The notes under the pieces are model-generated. The model searched no databases and was not told the origin of the DNA. It saw nothing but the letters and a program-made list of their open reading frames with translations. A stretch of DNA of 59,006 bases. It comes from an uncultured Porphyromonadaceae bacterium. Its GTDB lineage: Bacteria > Bacteroidota > Bacteroidia > Bacteroidales > Muribaculaceae. The position numbers and the translations under genes are program-made. The stretch lies in assembly GCA_902493335.1 (NCBI GenBank), contig CABUPJ010000017.1, positions 1 to 59,006 on the forward strand. Reading direction: 5' to 3'. Shown here one piece after another: positions 44,299 through 52,994 of the stretch (position 1 is the stretch's first letter; every line of letters starts with the position of its first letter).

Positions 44299-45460
44299 GG
44301 CTATAAGTCAATTGATTGGCTTTGATTAAACGCTTAGACTTTTGAACAACAGAATAAACAAAGGCTTTAAAATGCATAAACAGCGTGATTTCATTTTTGA
44401 AATAGGGATACATTTCAAAATAATCATGCTTTTTATCTTTTACCCTATAAAGCAGTTGCTGTAGATACCATTTTTTATTAGAAATATAGTGGTCAATGTC
44501 AAAGACATTCCTAAATTCATTCAATTGGCCTGTGGTATCTATCCCTAATAAAGTTCTGACACATTTTTCGCAGACACCACAATTGTTTTCACTTACAAGA
44601 CATACATTCAGATATTTTTTGGCGGGTGTGTATTTAACTACTGATGTTAATTTGTCGAGTCTGGTTAAACCCATGCCTTCTGAATAAATATGTAGTTGTG
44701 GAGTGGAAAAGACTTGTAATGAAAGAAGTTCGTACGCGCCGCAGCTTGATTCCGGTTTGTCTTTAAGATTGAACTCTCTAAATTTGTAACCGCTTGATGC
44801 ATAATAATATTTAGAGTATAGCTTTTGAAGACAAAATATTGGAAACATGCTTGAATATGTATGCGTCTTAAAATGGCTCTGGTCAATTACCTCGGTAAGG
44901 TTGCTATCGCTCTCGATAAAAGTGAATCCGTATTCATTTGCAAACTCTCTTGGCCTTTTGAGACGTTTCTGGTAAAGTTCTCTTGCTTTTTCTCCAATGC
45001 CGTGACTGCCAACATTGTTAAATGTAAGATGAGTTACGTTATGGTTGGAGTACTTCGATTTTGTATGCTCGGCCAATACATGAAGAGAATCGACGCCACA
45101 TGAAATTCCAGTGCCGACAGCGCCGGCGTTAGGCAGCGTGGTATTATCTGTTGGCGCTTGTATCTTGATTCTATGAAAAGACGGATTGTTCTCAACTAAT
45201 GCCGGAATCAGATATGTTTCTATATTAAATAGTAACGTTTCGGATACTGGAGCTTCGATTTTTATGTCGTGTCCATTCTTGATGGCGAAATGCAATACGG
45301 CTATAAGCTGTGCGTCGGCGCGTTCATCACATAGATAATCTGCATATTCTGAATGGACTTTGAACCATAATTCTTTTGTCTTGTCATTTATGCTGACCGG
45401 ACACGAGAGCTGACTCCAAATGCCAGAGATTGTTTTTTTTATAGGACCAATAAGAATCAT
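44261..45460 (-). CDS. PP-loop (adenine nucleotide alpha hydrolase-like) ATPase of unknown role
   Basis: A 399-residue protein. TGISCGVDSLHVLAEH (about residues 117-132) is a PP-loop (SGGxDS-like) motif of ATP pyrophosphatases such as QueC, asparagine synthetase and NAD synthetase. A later cluster NNCGVCEKCVRTLLGI resembles the QueC-type zinc site. Such enzymes adenylate a substrate before amidation or thiolation. No glycan role is established. It is the second gene of locus B, right after the UpxY-like gene, so it may make a modified sugar or an amidated group specific to this polysaccharide. Confidence 0.75.
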   Translation of the reverse strand: MILIGPIKKTISGIWSQLSCPVSINDKTKELWFKVHSEYADYLCDERADAQLIAVLHFAIKNGHDIKIEAPVSETLLFNIETYLIPALVENNPSFHRIKIQAPTDNTTLPNAGAVGTGISCGVDSLHVLAEHTKSKYSNHNVTHLTFNNVGSHGIGEKARELYQKRLKRPREFANEYGFTFIESDSNLTEVIDQSHFKTHTYSSMFPIFCLQKLYSKYYYASSGYKFREFNLKDKPESSCGAYELLSLQVFSTPQLHIYSEGMGLTRLDKLTSVVKYTPAKKYLNVCLVSENNCGVCEKCVRTLLGIDTTGQLNEFRNVFDIDHYISNKKWYLQQLLYRVKDKKHDYFEMYPYFKNEITLFMHFKAFVYSVVQKSKRLIKANQLTYSLAKKLIKKSDAS

Positions 45461-45499
45461 TGTGGTGATTTTTGTAAATCGGCAAACGAAAATTGATTG

Positions 45500-46498
45500 T
45501 TACCGTTTAGAGTAGAATAAATATTCGGTATAAATCAACGTATTATATTTTGAGTATATTTCCGTGTTGTTTAAGATGGAAAGATTATTTTTTATTAAGC
45601 CGATATTTTTATCAATGATGCCTAATATCAAGTCGACCAGCGCTTTTGTCCATGTTGAGGTGATGGCGTCGCTGTGTCGGGAGTGGCGCCGGCGGGCTTC
45701 GGCTTCGGCTGCACTGTCGCCCAGAAGATGATTGGCGGCAATGAGGATGGCCTGAAGTTTGGCGTCGAGTTTGTGGTTCTCGATTTTGACGACAGACATT
45801 CTGCGCGCAAATAATGCGATGCCGCTTTTCTCTTTGTCACTAAGAGCGACGCCTTCGTTGTAATGACGCAACGCCTGAAGGAGGCGGGGGATGAAGGCGT
45901 CGATCTGGTCGTAGCTGCGGCGGGACTTCTTTGAGAATTCGAGGACGCGGACGTATTTGGCTTTGACGTCGTAGACTACAGTACCGAGATTCTGGGTGAC
46001 AGACAGGATGATGTCGCCGCTGCTGCTTTTGGCTTTCGGCATATAATAGCCGACGAGTCCCGGGAATGAGCCTTCGACAATCTCTACTTTGTCGCCTGCC
46101 TCGAGGTCGATATCATCGAGCGCAAAAAACGGGAGGCTATTGCTGTAGGCGCGGGCAATAGCCTTGAAGTCGTCCATGCGTTTATCGTCGACAGTGGCGT
46201 AACGCTCTTCGCTGCTGCGGTTGAGGACGAACGAAAATCCGTTGGAGAGACTGCAAAGGCGTTTGATTTCGTCAAGTGTGCCGCGTACGAAGACGTAATG
46301 GAATGTCAGCGGTTGTTCGCGTTTTATCTGGCGGCCGTTGATATTGACGGCCTTGACGAAGGTAGGCGCGAACAGCTCGAGTTGACTGCCTCCGGCAGAG
46401 TTGAATCTGTCGATGCATGTCTGTGCGGTCTGACGTCGTGGAGCGGGCAATGCCTCAAAATGGTTGAGAATAAACCATTTTTTGTCTTCAGAAACCAT
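45500..46498 (-). CDS. UpxY-like NusG-family antiterminator with extra C-terminal domain, locus B
   Basis: A 332-residue protein. Residues 5-115 form a NusG N-terminal domain (KWFILNHFEALPAPRRQTAQ, LELFAPTFVKAVNINGRQIKREQPLTFHYVFVRG). A KOW-like segment follows (AGDKVEIVEGSFPGLVGYYMPK, about 133-154). Residues 180-332 are an added, mostly helical region that UpxY proteins (about 170-200 residues) lack. First gene of the locus B operon, under a promoter/leader closely matching the one at locus A. No separate upxZ-like gene follows. It should act in cis on this operon. Confidence 0.82.
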   Translation of the reverse strand: MVSEDKKWFILNHFEALPAPRRQTAQTCIDRFNSAGGSQLELFAPTFVKAVNINGRQIKREQPLTFHYVFVRGTLDEIKRLCSLSNGFSFVLNRSSEERYATVDDKRMDDFKAIARAYSNSLPFFALDDIDLEAGDKVEIVEGSFPGLVGYYMPKAKSSSGDIILSVTQNLGTVVYDVKAKYVRVLEFSKKSRRSYDQIDAFIPRLLQALRHYNEGVALSDKEKSGIALFARRMSVVKIENHKLDAKLQAILIAANHLLGDSAAEAEARRRHSRHSDAITSTWTKALVDLILGIIDKNIGLIKNNLSILNNTEIYSKYNTLIYTEYLFYSKR

Positions 46499-46643
46499 CA
46501 GTTTGACGGGGCGCTTGTTGATGACAGGGTATTATCTTACTTGGTGTGGCTATTGACAATCGATTGATAACAAAAGGTTTACAATGATGTGCTGACCAAA
46601 CTACCGAAAACTTGCAGGTTTTTACCCTGATGTGTGATTTATA

Positions 46644-46664
46644 GTATCTCTTCGTAAGAGATGC
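46644..46664 (-). other. 5' leader hairpin of locus B
   Basis: On the minus strand ATCTCTT-ACG-AAGAGAT, 13 bases after the -7 box, near the very 5' end of the predicted transcript. It matches the locus A inverted-repeat core except for the loop. It is not followed by a T-tract, so it is not a terminator. The rest of 46499-46640 is leader without a gene. Confidence 0.75.
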
Positions 46665-46676
46665 TTTTTGATGTTG

Positions 46677-46708
46677 CAAATTTACGACATTGTGGTAAAT
46701 TACGCAAA
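46677..46708 (-). promoter_or_regulatory. Promoter of locus B
   Basis: On the minus strand: TTTG (46708-46705), 20 bases, TAAATTTG (46684-46677), flanked by TCG and GC as at locus A. It points at the UpxY-like gene, with a predicted leader of about 170 bases. Confidence 0.8.
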
Positions 46709-46780
46709 TTTTATAGGCTTAATATAATAAAACTGACATCCTGAGTCGCTGTCGTGGCGTCACTTGCGGGTTTTATGGCT

Positions 46781-48280
46781 TCAATTTTCAGGCAGGAGAT
46801 AGTCGTCTGCTATGGCGTTGATGTCGGCCGTTGAGCTTGTGGCCTTCATGCGAGTATGAATGTAATATATGATGGCGAAGGTCTCGCGTTCGATGATAAT
46901 GGGCAATCTTTCGCTATTGTGTTCGTTGAGGTCTTTTAATGCTTTGGCCGATTCGCCGAGCCAATAGCCGAAGCGAGAGTATTCATTGATATAAAAATCG
47001 TGTTCGTATTCCCAATAACGTCTTTTATTAGGTTGGTTTTCAGGGTAGGGGTTGGTGCGGTCGGCAGGGGTGCCCCATGAGAAACGATAGTATCTGAAGC
47101 CTGTCTGTGGCGCAATGAGAGTGATGTCAAAGGCGCATTTGAAGCATTTGTCGAAGTCGAGCATATCGGGCATCTCGTCGCTCACCTGTGTGTCGGTGAT
47201 GGTCCATCGGTTTGCCGCGATATGAGCCAGCCTGAATCGGCCGAGGAGATAATGGCTGCGGTAGATATAGATGCGGCCATTGTCGAGATAAAAACCAAAA
47301 CGAGCCTCCCAGTCGGTGTAAAATCCTTTGACGATGCGTCTTGCCTCTTCGTCGGTCAGCGTCAGTCCGTCATATCGGCTCTTGACAGGTTTGAAAAGAT
47401 GGCGCTCGACGTTGGTGAGAGCGTTGTTTTTAGGGAAAAATATATTCTGCCATTTGCTGCGGCCTGTCATGGCATTGATTTCTTCGCGGTAGGCTTTGCG
47501 GATTTCATCCGGAAGATATAACGGACGACGGGTTTCGCCGTCGGTCGAATATTTTTCTTTGATGTAATATATTCCGTGGCCATACATCGCTCCGGCTATC
47601 ATGGCTGTCAGAGAGGCCATCAGTCGCGGATTTTCAGGGCAATCGCGCACGGCGTTGTGAATGGCGCTGCCGAAATCAAATGCCCGGTAGAAGCAGTCCC
47701 ATGCCCGCATCAGCAGGCAGAGCGTCGATTCTCCGCGTCGCCAGTCCCAGTTGCGCCTTATGCCTCTGAATATCTCGCCCAGCGCCGTGTAGGTCTCGTC
47801 TTTGGTGTGGCCGGTGCGCAACAGGGCTATCATCTTCGGCACGAACATGCGGGCATATCCTTCTTCCTTGTCCCACGAGCGGTCAATCATCATCTGCCAC
47901 GATGCACTGGATGTCCCGTCATCGGCTGAGTCGGAATACCAGCCGGCGACGGCGAGGCGGATAAGCATCATCCCCGGCGATACCGGAGTGTGTTTGAATG
48001 CGAAATCGACGGCCCATTGACGTGCGGTTTCGGAGACGTCGGCACGGTATTGTGGCAGTGATATATATGACGAGAAAATGCGACGCGTGCGTTCGAGTGC
48101 GCCGTCGTTGTCGCAATCGGCGCCTGTAGACTCGGCGTCGGCGAGCACGGCAGCAGCGGCGATGGCGTTCAGGCCGTACTCAGATATTGTGGCCTCTTCG
48201 TCAAACAGTTTGTGGTAAAACACCGATTTATCGCGGAGCCACGTCGATGCCGCCAGATCTCCGATAATACCCGCTATCAT
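46781..48280 (-). CDS. Degenerate ADP-ribosylglycohydrolase-like protein
   Basis: A 499-residue protein. The N-terminal MIAGIIGDLAAS and the later NPRLMASLTAMIAGAMYGHG match ADP-ribosylglycohydrolases, which remove ADP-ribose from proteins or metabolites. However, the conserved acidic T-DDT metal site is replaced: the equivalent position reads FDEEATISEYG. The C-terminal 250 residues are unlike the standard family. I chose ATG 48280, 7 bases after the preceding stop; an upstream ATG at 48340 would overlap that gene by 53 bases. It is the last gene of the BlaI/BlaR1 operon. Hydrolase activity is doubtful. Confidence 0.68.
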   Translation of the reverse strand: MIAGIIGDLAASTWLRDKSVFYHKLFDEEATISEYGLNAIAAAAVLADAESTGADCDNDGALERTRRIFSSYISLPQYRADVSETARQWAVDFAFKHTPVSPGMMLIRLAVAGWYSDSADDGTSSASWQMMIDRSWDKEEGYARMFVPKMIALLRTGHTKDETYTALGEIFRGIRRNWDWRRGESTLCLLMRAWDCFYRAFDFGSAIHNAVRDCPENPRLMASLTAMIAGAMYGHGIYYIKEKYSTDGETRRPLYLPDEIRKAYREEINAMTGRSKWQNIFFPKNNALTNVERHLFKPVKSRYDGLTLTDEEARRIVKGFYTDWEARFGFYLDNGRIYIYRSHYLLGRFRLAHIAANRWTITDTQVSDEMPDMLDFDKCFKCAFDITLIAPQTGFRYYRFSWGTPADRTNPYPENQPNKRRYWEYEHDFYINEYSRFGYWLGESAKALKDLNEHNSERLPIIIERETFAIIYYIHTRMKATSSTADINAIADDYLLPEN

Positions 48281-48287
48281 AATGCAG

Positions 48288-48539
48288 TCATTTTCTGAAC
48301 ATATCGCCCAGAGCCGAGGCTTCTTCCCAGATGGCTTCATCGGGGCAGTCTGTGAAGCGTGCGATCGAATGCTTTACGGCGCGCGTCAGGTCGTAGAGTT
48401 CGTTTTGAGTCAGGCCGCTGCTGTCGTAGGCGGCAAAGCGGGCGACGCGTTCGACGATGTCGGCGGCGTTCTGATAATCTCCCGCGTCATAGGCCATGTC
48501 GGCGATGCGCAGGAATTCTTTTGCGTCGGTATAGTTCAT
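48288..48539 (-). CDS. Small TPR-like hypothetical protein
   Basis: An 83-residue acidic, helical protein (AKEFLRIADMAYDAGDYQNAADIVERVARFAAY) resembling two TPR-like helix pairs. No signal peptide. It overlaps the GLPGLI gene by 4 bases and precedes the ADP-ribosylglycohydrolase-like gene by 7 bases, so it is part of this operon. Function unknown. Confidence 0.65.
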   Translation of the reverse strand: MNYTDAKEFLRIADMAYDAGDYQNAADIVERVARFAAYDSSGLTQNELYDLTRAVKHSIARFTDCPDEAIWEEASALGDMFRK

Positions 48540-49393
48540 TTTTTACTTTGTTTAGTCTTGTAGTCGGGTTCGAGGCTGTGTTTCAGTCCGTCGTAGGCCG
48601 GCTCGTCGTGGTTATTGCTGAATTTGACAGACTCGCCGTATCGGGCTTTGAGTATCGCCTGCGCGTTGTTTTTTGCATATTCCTCGTCGGCGAGCGCTTT
48701 CAGTCGGTCGACTCTCGAATATTTGTCGGGCGAATATATCGGCGATATGACGCGGTCGGTCTTTTCTATGCCTGTCGCCGTGAACGCAAATCCGCCGTCG
48801 GCCTCGGCCTTCAGGATAAGCCCCGGGAGACCGTGTAGCTTCCATGGCCCGAAGGGCACGGCAATTTCGGGTGCGAACCATGCCTGCCAGTGGCGTCCGT
48901 GATAGTCGCTCTCGGCCATCATGCATTCATAGCCGAGGATGGTCTCGGTCGAGTCTGAGACGATTTCCCATTGCTGTTCGTCTGTCGGCTCCGTGTAATA
49001 TCCCTCGCCGTCGCCCCATTTGCCGTAGACAGTCATGTTGTTGTCGGCGGGGCGGGTGAAGACATAAGTGTGTATTTTTTTGACGGGGCCTTTGCGTAGG
49101 TCAAAAGTCATGCTGCCGTCGGCACCTTTGGTCATGCAGGTCGCCATGATGATTTCGTTGAGCCGGCGTTTGCCTTCGGGCGTTGACGACAGAGAGTCGT
49201 TCCAGAGGCTGATGTCGTTGAAATACTTCGATTCTGACGGCGAGGCGAGGAGTGTCATGCGGTTGGTCGATTGTCCGCCGCTTACCGTCGGCGCGGTGTC
49301 GTCATAGCTGACGATGATTTCGGCCTTGTTCTGGGCGCAGATAGCTCCGGCGGTGAGACCACACAATACAATGAGGATTAGAAGTCGGTTCAT
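48536..49393 (-). CDS. GLPGLI family protein
   Basis: A 285-residue exported protein with a cleavable signal peptide (residues 1-20, ending GAICAQ). The family motif appears as HGLPGLILKAEADGG (about residues 186-200). The GLPGLI family is restricted to Bacteroidetes, often next to outer-membrane barrel proteins with a regulatory-like domain, and its function is unknown. It overlaps the barrel gene upstream by 4 bases, which fits that pairing. Confidence 0.88.
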   Translation of the reverse strand: MNRLLILIVLCGLTAGAICAQNKAEIIVSYDDTAPTVSGGQSTNRMTLLASPSESKYFNDISLWNDSLSSTPEGKRRLNEIIMATCMTKGADGSMTFDLRKGPVKKIHTYVFTRPADNNMTVYGKWGDGEGYYTEPTDEQQWEIVSDSTETILGYECMMAESDYHGRHWQAWFAPEIAVPFGPWKLHGLPGLILKAEADGGFAFTATGIEKTDRVISPIYSPDKYSRVDRLKALADEEYAKNNAQAILKARYGESVKFSNNHDEPAYDGLKHSLEPDYKTKQSKK

Positions 49394-51975
49394 TTTCGTA
49401 TAGTTATAGAGATTAATAATTCGCGGCCGCGCAGATACCGCCGGCTCTCGAAGGAGTTTAACTGATTGTAGACTGTATAATTGTATGAGCGACGGTCGAG
49501 TATGTTGCTCAGCCCGGCCGACAGCTCGACGCGTTTGCTCGTTTTGTATATGAGTCGCGTATCGAGCAGCACGGCGTTTTTGAATGTGTTACCGGTGATT
49601 TCATTGCGGTAGTGTTCGCCCGAGATGTGCCATTCCCATTTCTTGTGGGGCATGATGTTGATGAGCAGCGAGTTTTCGATGTCGCTGAGCCATGAAGCGT
49701 CTGTGCCGTTCATGCTTAGCTGACGCGCCGAGTATCTGAAACTGTAGTCGAAACTGAGCCATCTCAGCGGCGTACCGCTGACTGTCAGGGCTGCCGACCA
49801 GCCGGTGGTGATCGAATTGACGGCCTCGTCACCCGAGAGCAGATGCGACTCAGCACGGGTGAATGTACCGTTGACGTTGGCGCTGCCGCGCATGAATTCA
49901 AGCGCCTTGCCGATTTTTGCGGCTGCTATCAGATTGCGGCTGTCGCTCCCGGCCGTCGCGTAGGAGTATGCAATATAATCGCCATAAAGCTGCTGGACGA
50001 GTGTGTAGGGCATGTGTGACCAGGCATGCATCACCGACGCATTGGCAAACAGCCCTCTGCGTGTATTTTTATATGCGAGGAGAGCCGAGAGGCTTTGTGA
50101 TGTCGGATTGTAGAAGTCATCGACGCCGCGCCTGAACGAGCGATAGTCAGTCATTATAGCCGCCGGATGTATCATGTTGAGATTCATCGGCGACCGTCCG
50201 GCACGGCCGCGCACTTGTGCCGACAGCCGGTTGTTGGGCTTCCAGTCAAGACTTAGCGACGGCGAGAAATAGAATTCCGAGCGGTCGGCTATGGCCTTGT
50301 CGAAGCCATATCGCGCGAAACTTATCGGGGCGTCGAGGGTGAAATTGACGCGCCGCAGGCGGTATTCAAGTTTCGGACTGGCGAACACGACGAGATAGTC
50401 CGTGTTGACCACGTCGGTGACTGTTCGCCCGTCAACCGTTGCATCTGAAATGCCTGACAAGTCTGACTCCATTTTCCTGAGGTAGCCTTTTATGCCGCCT
50501 TCGAGACTGAGCGTCACGTTCTTGATCAGGAAGACATAGGCCGCGCTCTCTTTGGTATAAAAAGCATGGTCGCCGACGTGCTGGCGCGTTGTCGTTCCCT
50601 TGTTGTCGACTGTTAGAGTCTGAGGCTGCGATTCCCACTCGACATCGCTTTTGATTGTCACAAGATATTTGTCTCCAAAACGTTTTATCATGTCAAAGCG
50701 ATTGCTGACATAGTAGTCGGGCAGGGTGGCGCTCTGGTTGACCGGCAGCGAGCCTGTCACTCTGAGGCTGACGTCGTTCCAGCCGATGTCGGCTTTAAGG
50801 GTGTTGTTTATAAAAGCTGTCTTCCGGTTTGATTCATAGGTGACTTTGCCGCTCAGAGCATGGTTGCGGTCTATGCCGTGGCGATTTTCGGTGATGACCT
50901 TGTCTCCTCCGGTCAGAAAGTAGGTCGTGATGTTGGCTGCGTCGGCCGTGAGGCGGTTGTAGCTGTAGTCGATGGCGGCTTTCAGCTCGGAGTCGCCGGT
51001 CTTCCATAAGCCGTTGGCCGATATGATGGCCGATCGGTTGAACAATGTGCGGGTTCGCTCGAGAGACGGCACTGACGGCAATCCGACGCTGACATAGGGC
51101 CTGATATCGGTCTCGCGCCTGTCGCTGAAGAAGTCTGTCAGCTGCGACGACAGTTCTCTGCCGCGGTTGTTGCTTTTGACAGTGACAAGGCTTTGGAACT
51201 TCGGCATCACAGCCAGGGCGAAGATACCGCCGTCCCAGAGCATGCCTTCGGGATTCTCGGAATATCCGGCAGCGGCGTCGCCATAGACGCTCCAGGTCGC
51301 TTTGGCCTTGTTTTTTAGCTTGAGATTGATGGCGGCTTTGTCAGAGAAACTGATCCCCGACAGCACCTGCATCGGCTGATGGTTTTCCATCACCTCGACG
51401 GCGCCGACATCTTCGTGACTGATGCCGTTGGTCGCCAGCCCGTATCGGCCGCCAAGCATATCTGCCCCCTCGATGTAGAATTTGTTGATGTCTTCGCCCT
51501 GATATTTTATCTTTCCGGATTTCTCGACGTCGATGCCGGGCATGCGTCTGAGCACGTCGCCTATAGTGCGGTCCTGTTTCTGGGCGAAGCCGCCGACACT
51601 GTAGCTTATCGTGTCGCCCTGTTCGCGTATGCGGTCGGCTTTTACCGCCACTTCCTTGAGTCTGAAGGCCTCTGACTGCAGTCTGACATTCAGAGGCAAG
51701 GCCACGCTGTCGAGCGCAAACGACTGTCTGGCGTAGCTCATCATCGACACTTCAATGCGGCAGCCGGTCAGTGTGTTGACCGACAGCTCGAACTGCCCCT
51801 TGCTGTCGGTTGTGGCAAACCGTTTTATCTTGCCCTCGGCGTTGCGGTATACGACAGATGCTCCCGTCAGAGGCTCGCCTCCGGCGGCGTCGACCACGGT
51901 GCCGTTCACGGCAATCTGCCCCGTTGCAGCAGCCGCGAGAAGTGTGAAGAACAGGTATGTGGCAAGACGTTTCAT
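49390..51975 (-). CDS. Outer-membrane beta-barrel protein with carboxypeptidase-regulatory-like domain
   Basis: An 861-residue TonB-dependent-receptor-like protein. A signal peptide is followed by a regulatory-like domain (about 20-105: AVNGTVVDAAGGEPLTGAS, SKGQFELSV), then a plug-like domain (GDTISYSVGGFAQKQDRTIGDVLRRMPGIDVEKSGKIKYQGEDINKFYIEGADML) and a barrel. It belongs to the non-SusC branch that pairs with GLPGLI proteins. It overlaps the M56 peptidase gene by 4 bases. Substrate unknown; the BlaI/M56 regulators suggest induction by an envelope signal. Confidence 0.87.
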   Translation of the reverse strand: MKRLATYLFFTLLAAAATGQIAVNGTVVDAAGGEPLTGASVVYRNAEGKIKRFATTDSKGQFELSVNTLTGCRIEVSMMSYARQSFALDSVALPLNVRLQSEAFRLKEVAVKADRIREQGDTISYSVGGFAQKQDRTIGDVLRRMPGIDVEKSGKIKYQGEDINKFYIEGADMLGGRYGLATNGISHEDVGAVEVMENHQPMQVLSGISFSDKAAINLKLKNKAKATWSVYGDAAAGYSENPEGMLWDGGIFALAVMPKFQSLVTVKSNNRGRELSSQLTDFFSDRRETDIRPYVSVGLPSVPSLERTRTLFNRSAIISANGLWKTGDSELKAAIDYSYNRLTADAANITTYFLTGGDKVITENRHGIDRNHALSGKVTYESNRKTAFINNTLKADIGWNDVSLRVTGSLPVNQSATLPDYYVSNRFDMIKRFGDKYLVTIKSDVEWESQPQTLTVDNKGTTTRQHVGDHAFYTKESAAYVFLIKNVTLSLEGGIKGYLRKMESDLSGISDATVDGRTVTDVVNTDYLVVFASPKLEYRLRRVNFTLDAPISFARYGFDKAIADRSEFYFSPSLSLDWKPNNRLSAQVRGRAGRSPMNLNMIHPAAIMTDYRSFRRGVDDFYNPTSQSLSALLAYKNTRRGLFANASVMHAWSHMPYTLVQQLYGDYIAYSYATAGSDSRNLIAAAKIGKALEFMRGSANVNGTFTRAESHLLSGDEAVNSITTGWSAALTVSGTPLRWLSFDYSFRYSARQLSMNGTDASWLSDIENSLLINIMPHKKWEWHISGEHYRNEITGNTFKNAVLLDTRLIYKTSKRVELSAGLSNILDRRSYNYTVYNQLNSFESRRYLRGRELLISITIRK

Positions 51976-52994
51976 CGGGTCTCGATTTCCATGCGGTTGT
52001 CGGTTTTGTTTATGGTAATCGATTTTATTTCATTGACGGGGATGTCGTTGATCTTTGTTTCCGGATAATAGTCGCCGTTGACAAATACGTCGAGGTCGAT
52101 CTTACGTTCGCTACGCGAGCCGTCATCGGTGATATTGTAGACCGGTATGACGGCGGTTCTGATTTCGGGTACGCATAAGGCACCGAATGCCAGCGAGAGT
52201 CCTACGGCCGGCATGGCGTAGCGCAACAGGGCAGTGCGGTTGCTTCCGGCTGTCGCATTCATCATTTTCAGACGTTTGCCGAGGTCGCAGCTGTTGAGCC
52301 GGTTTGTTATGCCCGGCCATCTCATTCCTGCGGCCCGGCTTATGAGAAACAGCTGATAGTCGCGGGTGTCGCACCCCGACGCAATAACGTAGGCGTCGGC
52401 CTGGAATTCATGTATGCTCTTGAGGTCGCGTCTTAGCAGCCACGCAGCCGGATTATACCAGCAGAAAATGGCTACTGTCTGGGCTATAACGAGGTCGAGT
52501 GTGTGACGGTGTGTGACATGACCGAGTTCATGGACGATGGCCACACCGCGGCTGTCGGCAAAGTCGGCTTCGTTTATGACTATGGCCTTGCCGATGCTGA
52601 AAGGCGCGACCCTTTTGTCAGAAGTTACGTAGACCCTACAGCCGCCGGTGTTTTCCTTTCGTGCCTTTATGATAATCAGGGCGATGCGCAGCATCTCGGC
52701 AAGCGTGAACGACAGTGTGACGGCGACGCCGGCGGCCCAGACAACCGACAGGGTCGTGAAGTTTATCCCCGACGGTTCACGGACGGCTTCACCGCCGAAG
52801 ACAAACAGCGCCTGGGGCATAGGCAGCAGCATGGTCAGCGGCAGCATCAGCAGCGCGCCCATATAGAGGGCGAGCACTATGGCTCGGTCGGCCTTGAAGC
52901 GTCTGTCGCTACCGAGTGCCGCGCGGTAACTCAGCCACGCGGCGGCCAGTGAGATGGATACGGCTATCGAATATTTGAACAATGTCTCAATCAT
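51972..52994 (-). CDS. BlaR1-like M56 family membrane metallopeptidase
   Basis: A 340-residue protein with about four membrane helices in the first 110 residues and one near 265-285. The zinc motif HELGH is at residues 155-159 and the third ligand region is HEFQAD. In BlaR1/MecR1 systems such a peptidase responds to an external signal and leads to cleavage of the BlaI repressor. This protein has only a short periplasmic tail and no penicillin-binding sensor domain, so its signal is not a beta-lactam by the classical route. It overlaps the blaI-like gene by 8 bases. Confidence 0.88.
   Translation of the reverse strand: MIETLFKYSIAVSISLAAAWLSYRAALGSDRRFKADRAIVLALYMGALLMLPLTMLLPMPQALFVFGGEAVREPSGINFTTLSVVWAAGVAVTLSFTLAEMLRIALIIIKARKENTGGCRVYVTSDKRVAPFSIGKAIVINEADFADSRGVAIVHELGHVTHRHTLDLVIAQTVAIFCWYNPAAWLLRRDLKSIHEFQADAYVIASGCDTRDYQLFLISRAAGMRWPGITNRLNSCDLGKRLKMMNATAGSNRTALLRYAMPAVGLSLAFGALCVPEIRTAVIPVYNITDDGSRSERKIDLDVFVNGDYYPETKINDIPVNEIKSITINKTDNRMEIETR

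Noticed and set aside
46644..46664. Leader hairpin of locus B as an intrinsic terminator
   Set aside because: On the transcribed minus strand no T-tract follows; the T run lies on the other side. It would also block its own operon at the fifth to twentieth base.
46640..46800. Second inverted-repeat arm making locus B invertible
   Set aside because: I searched both sides for ATCTCTT/AAGAGAT and found no second copy near the promoter.
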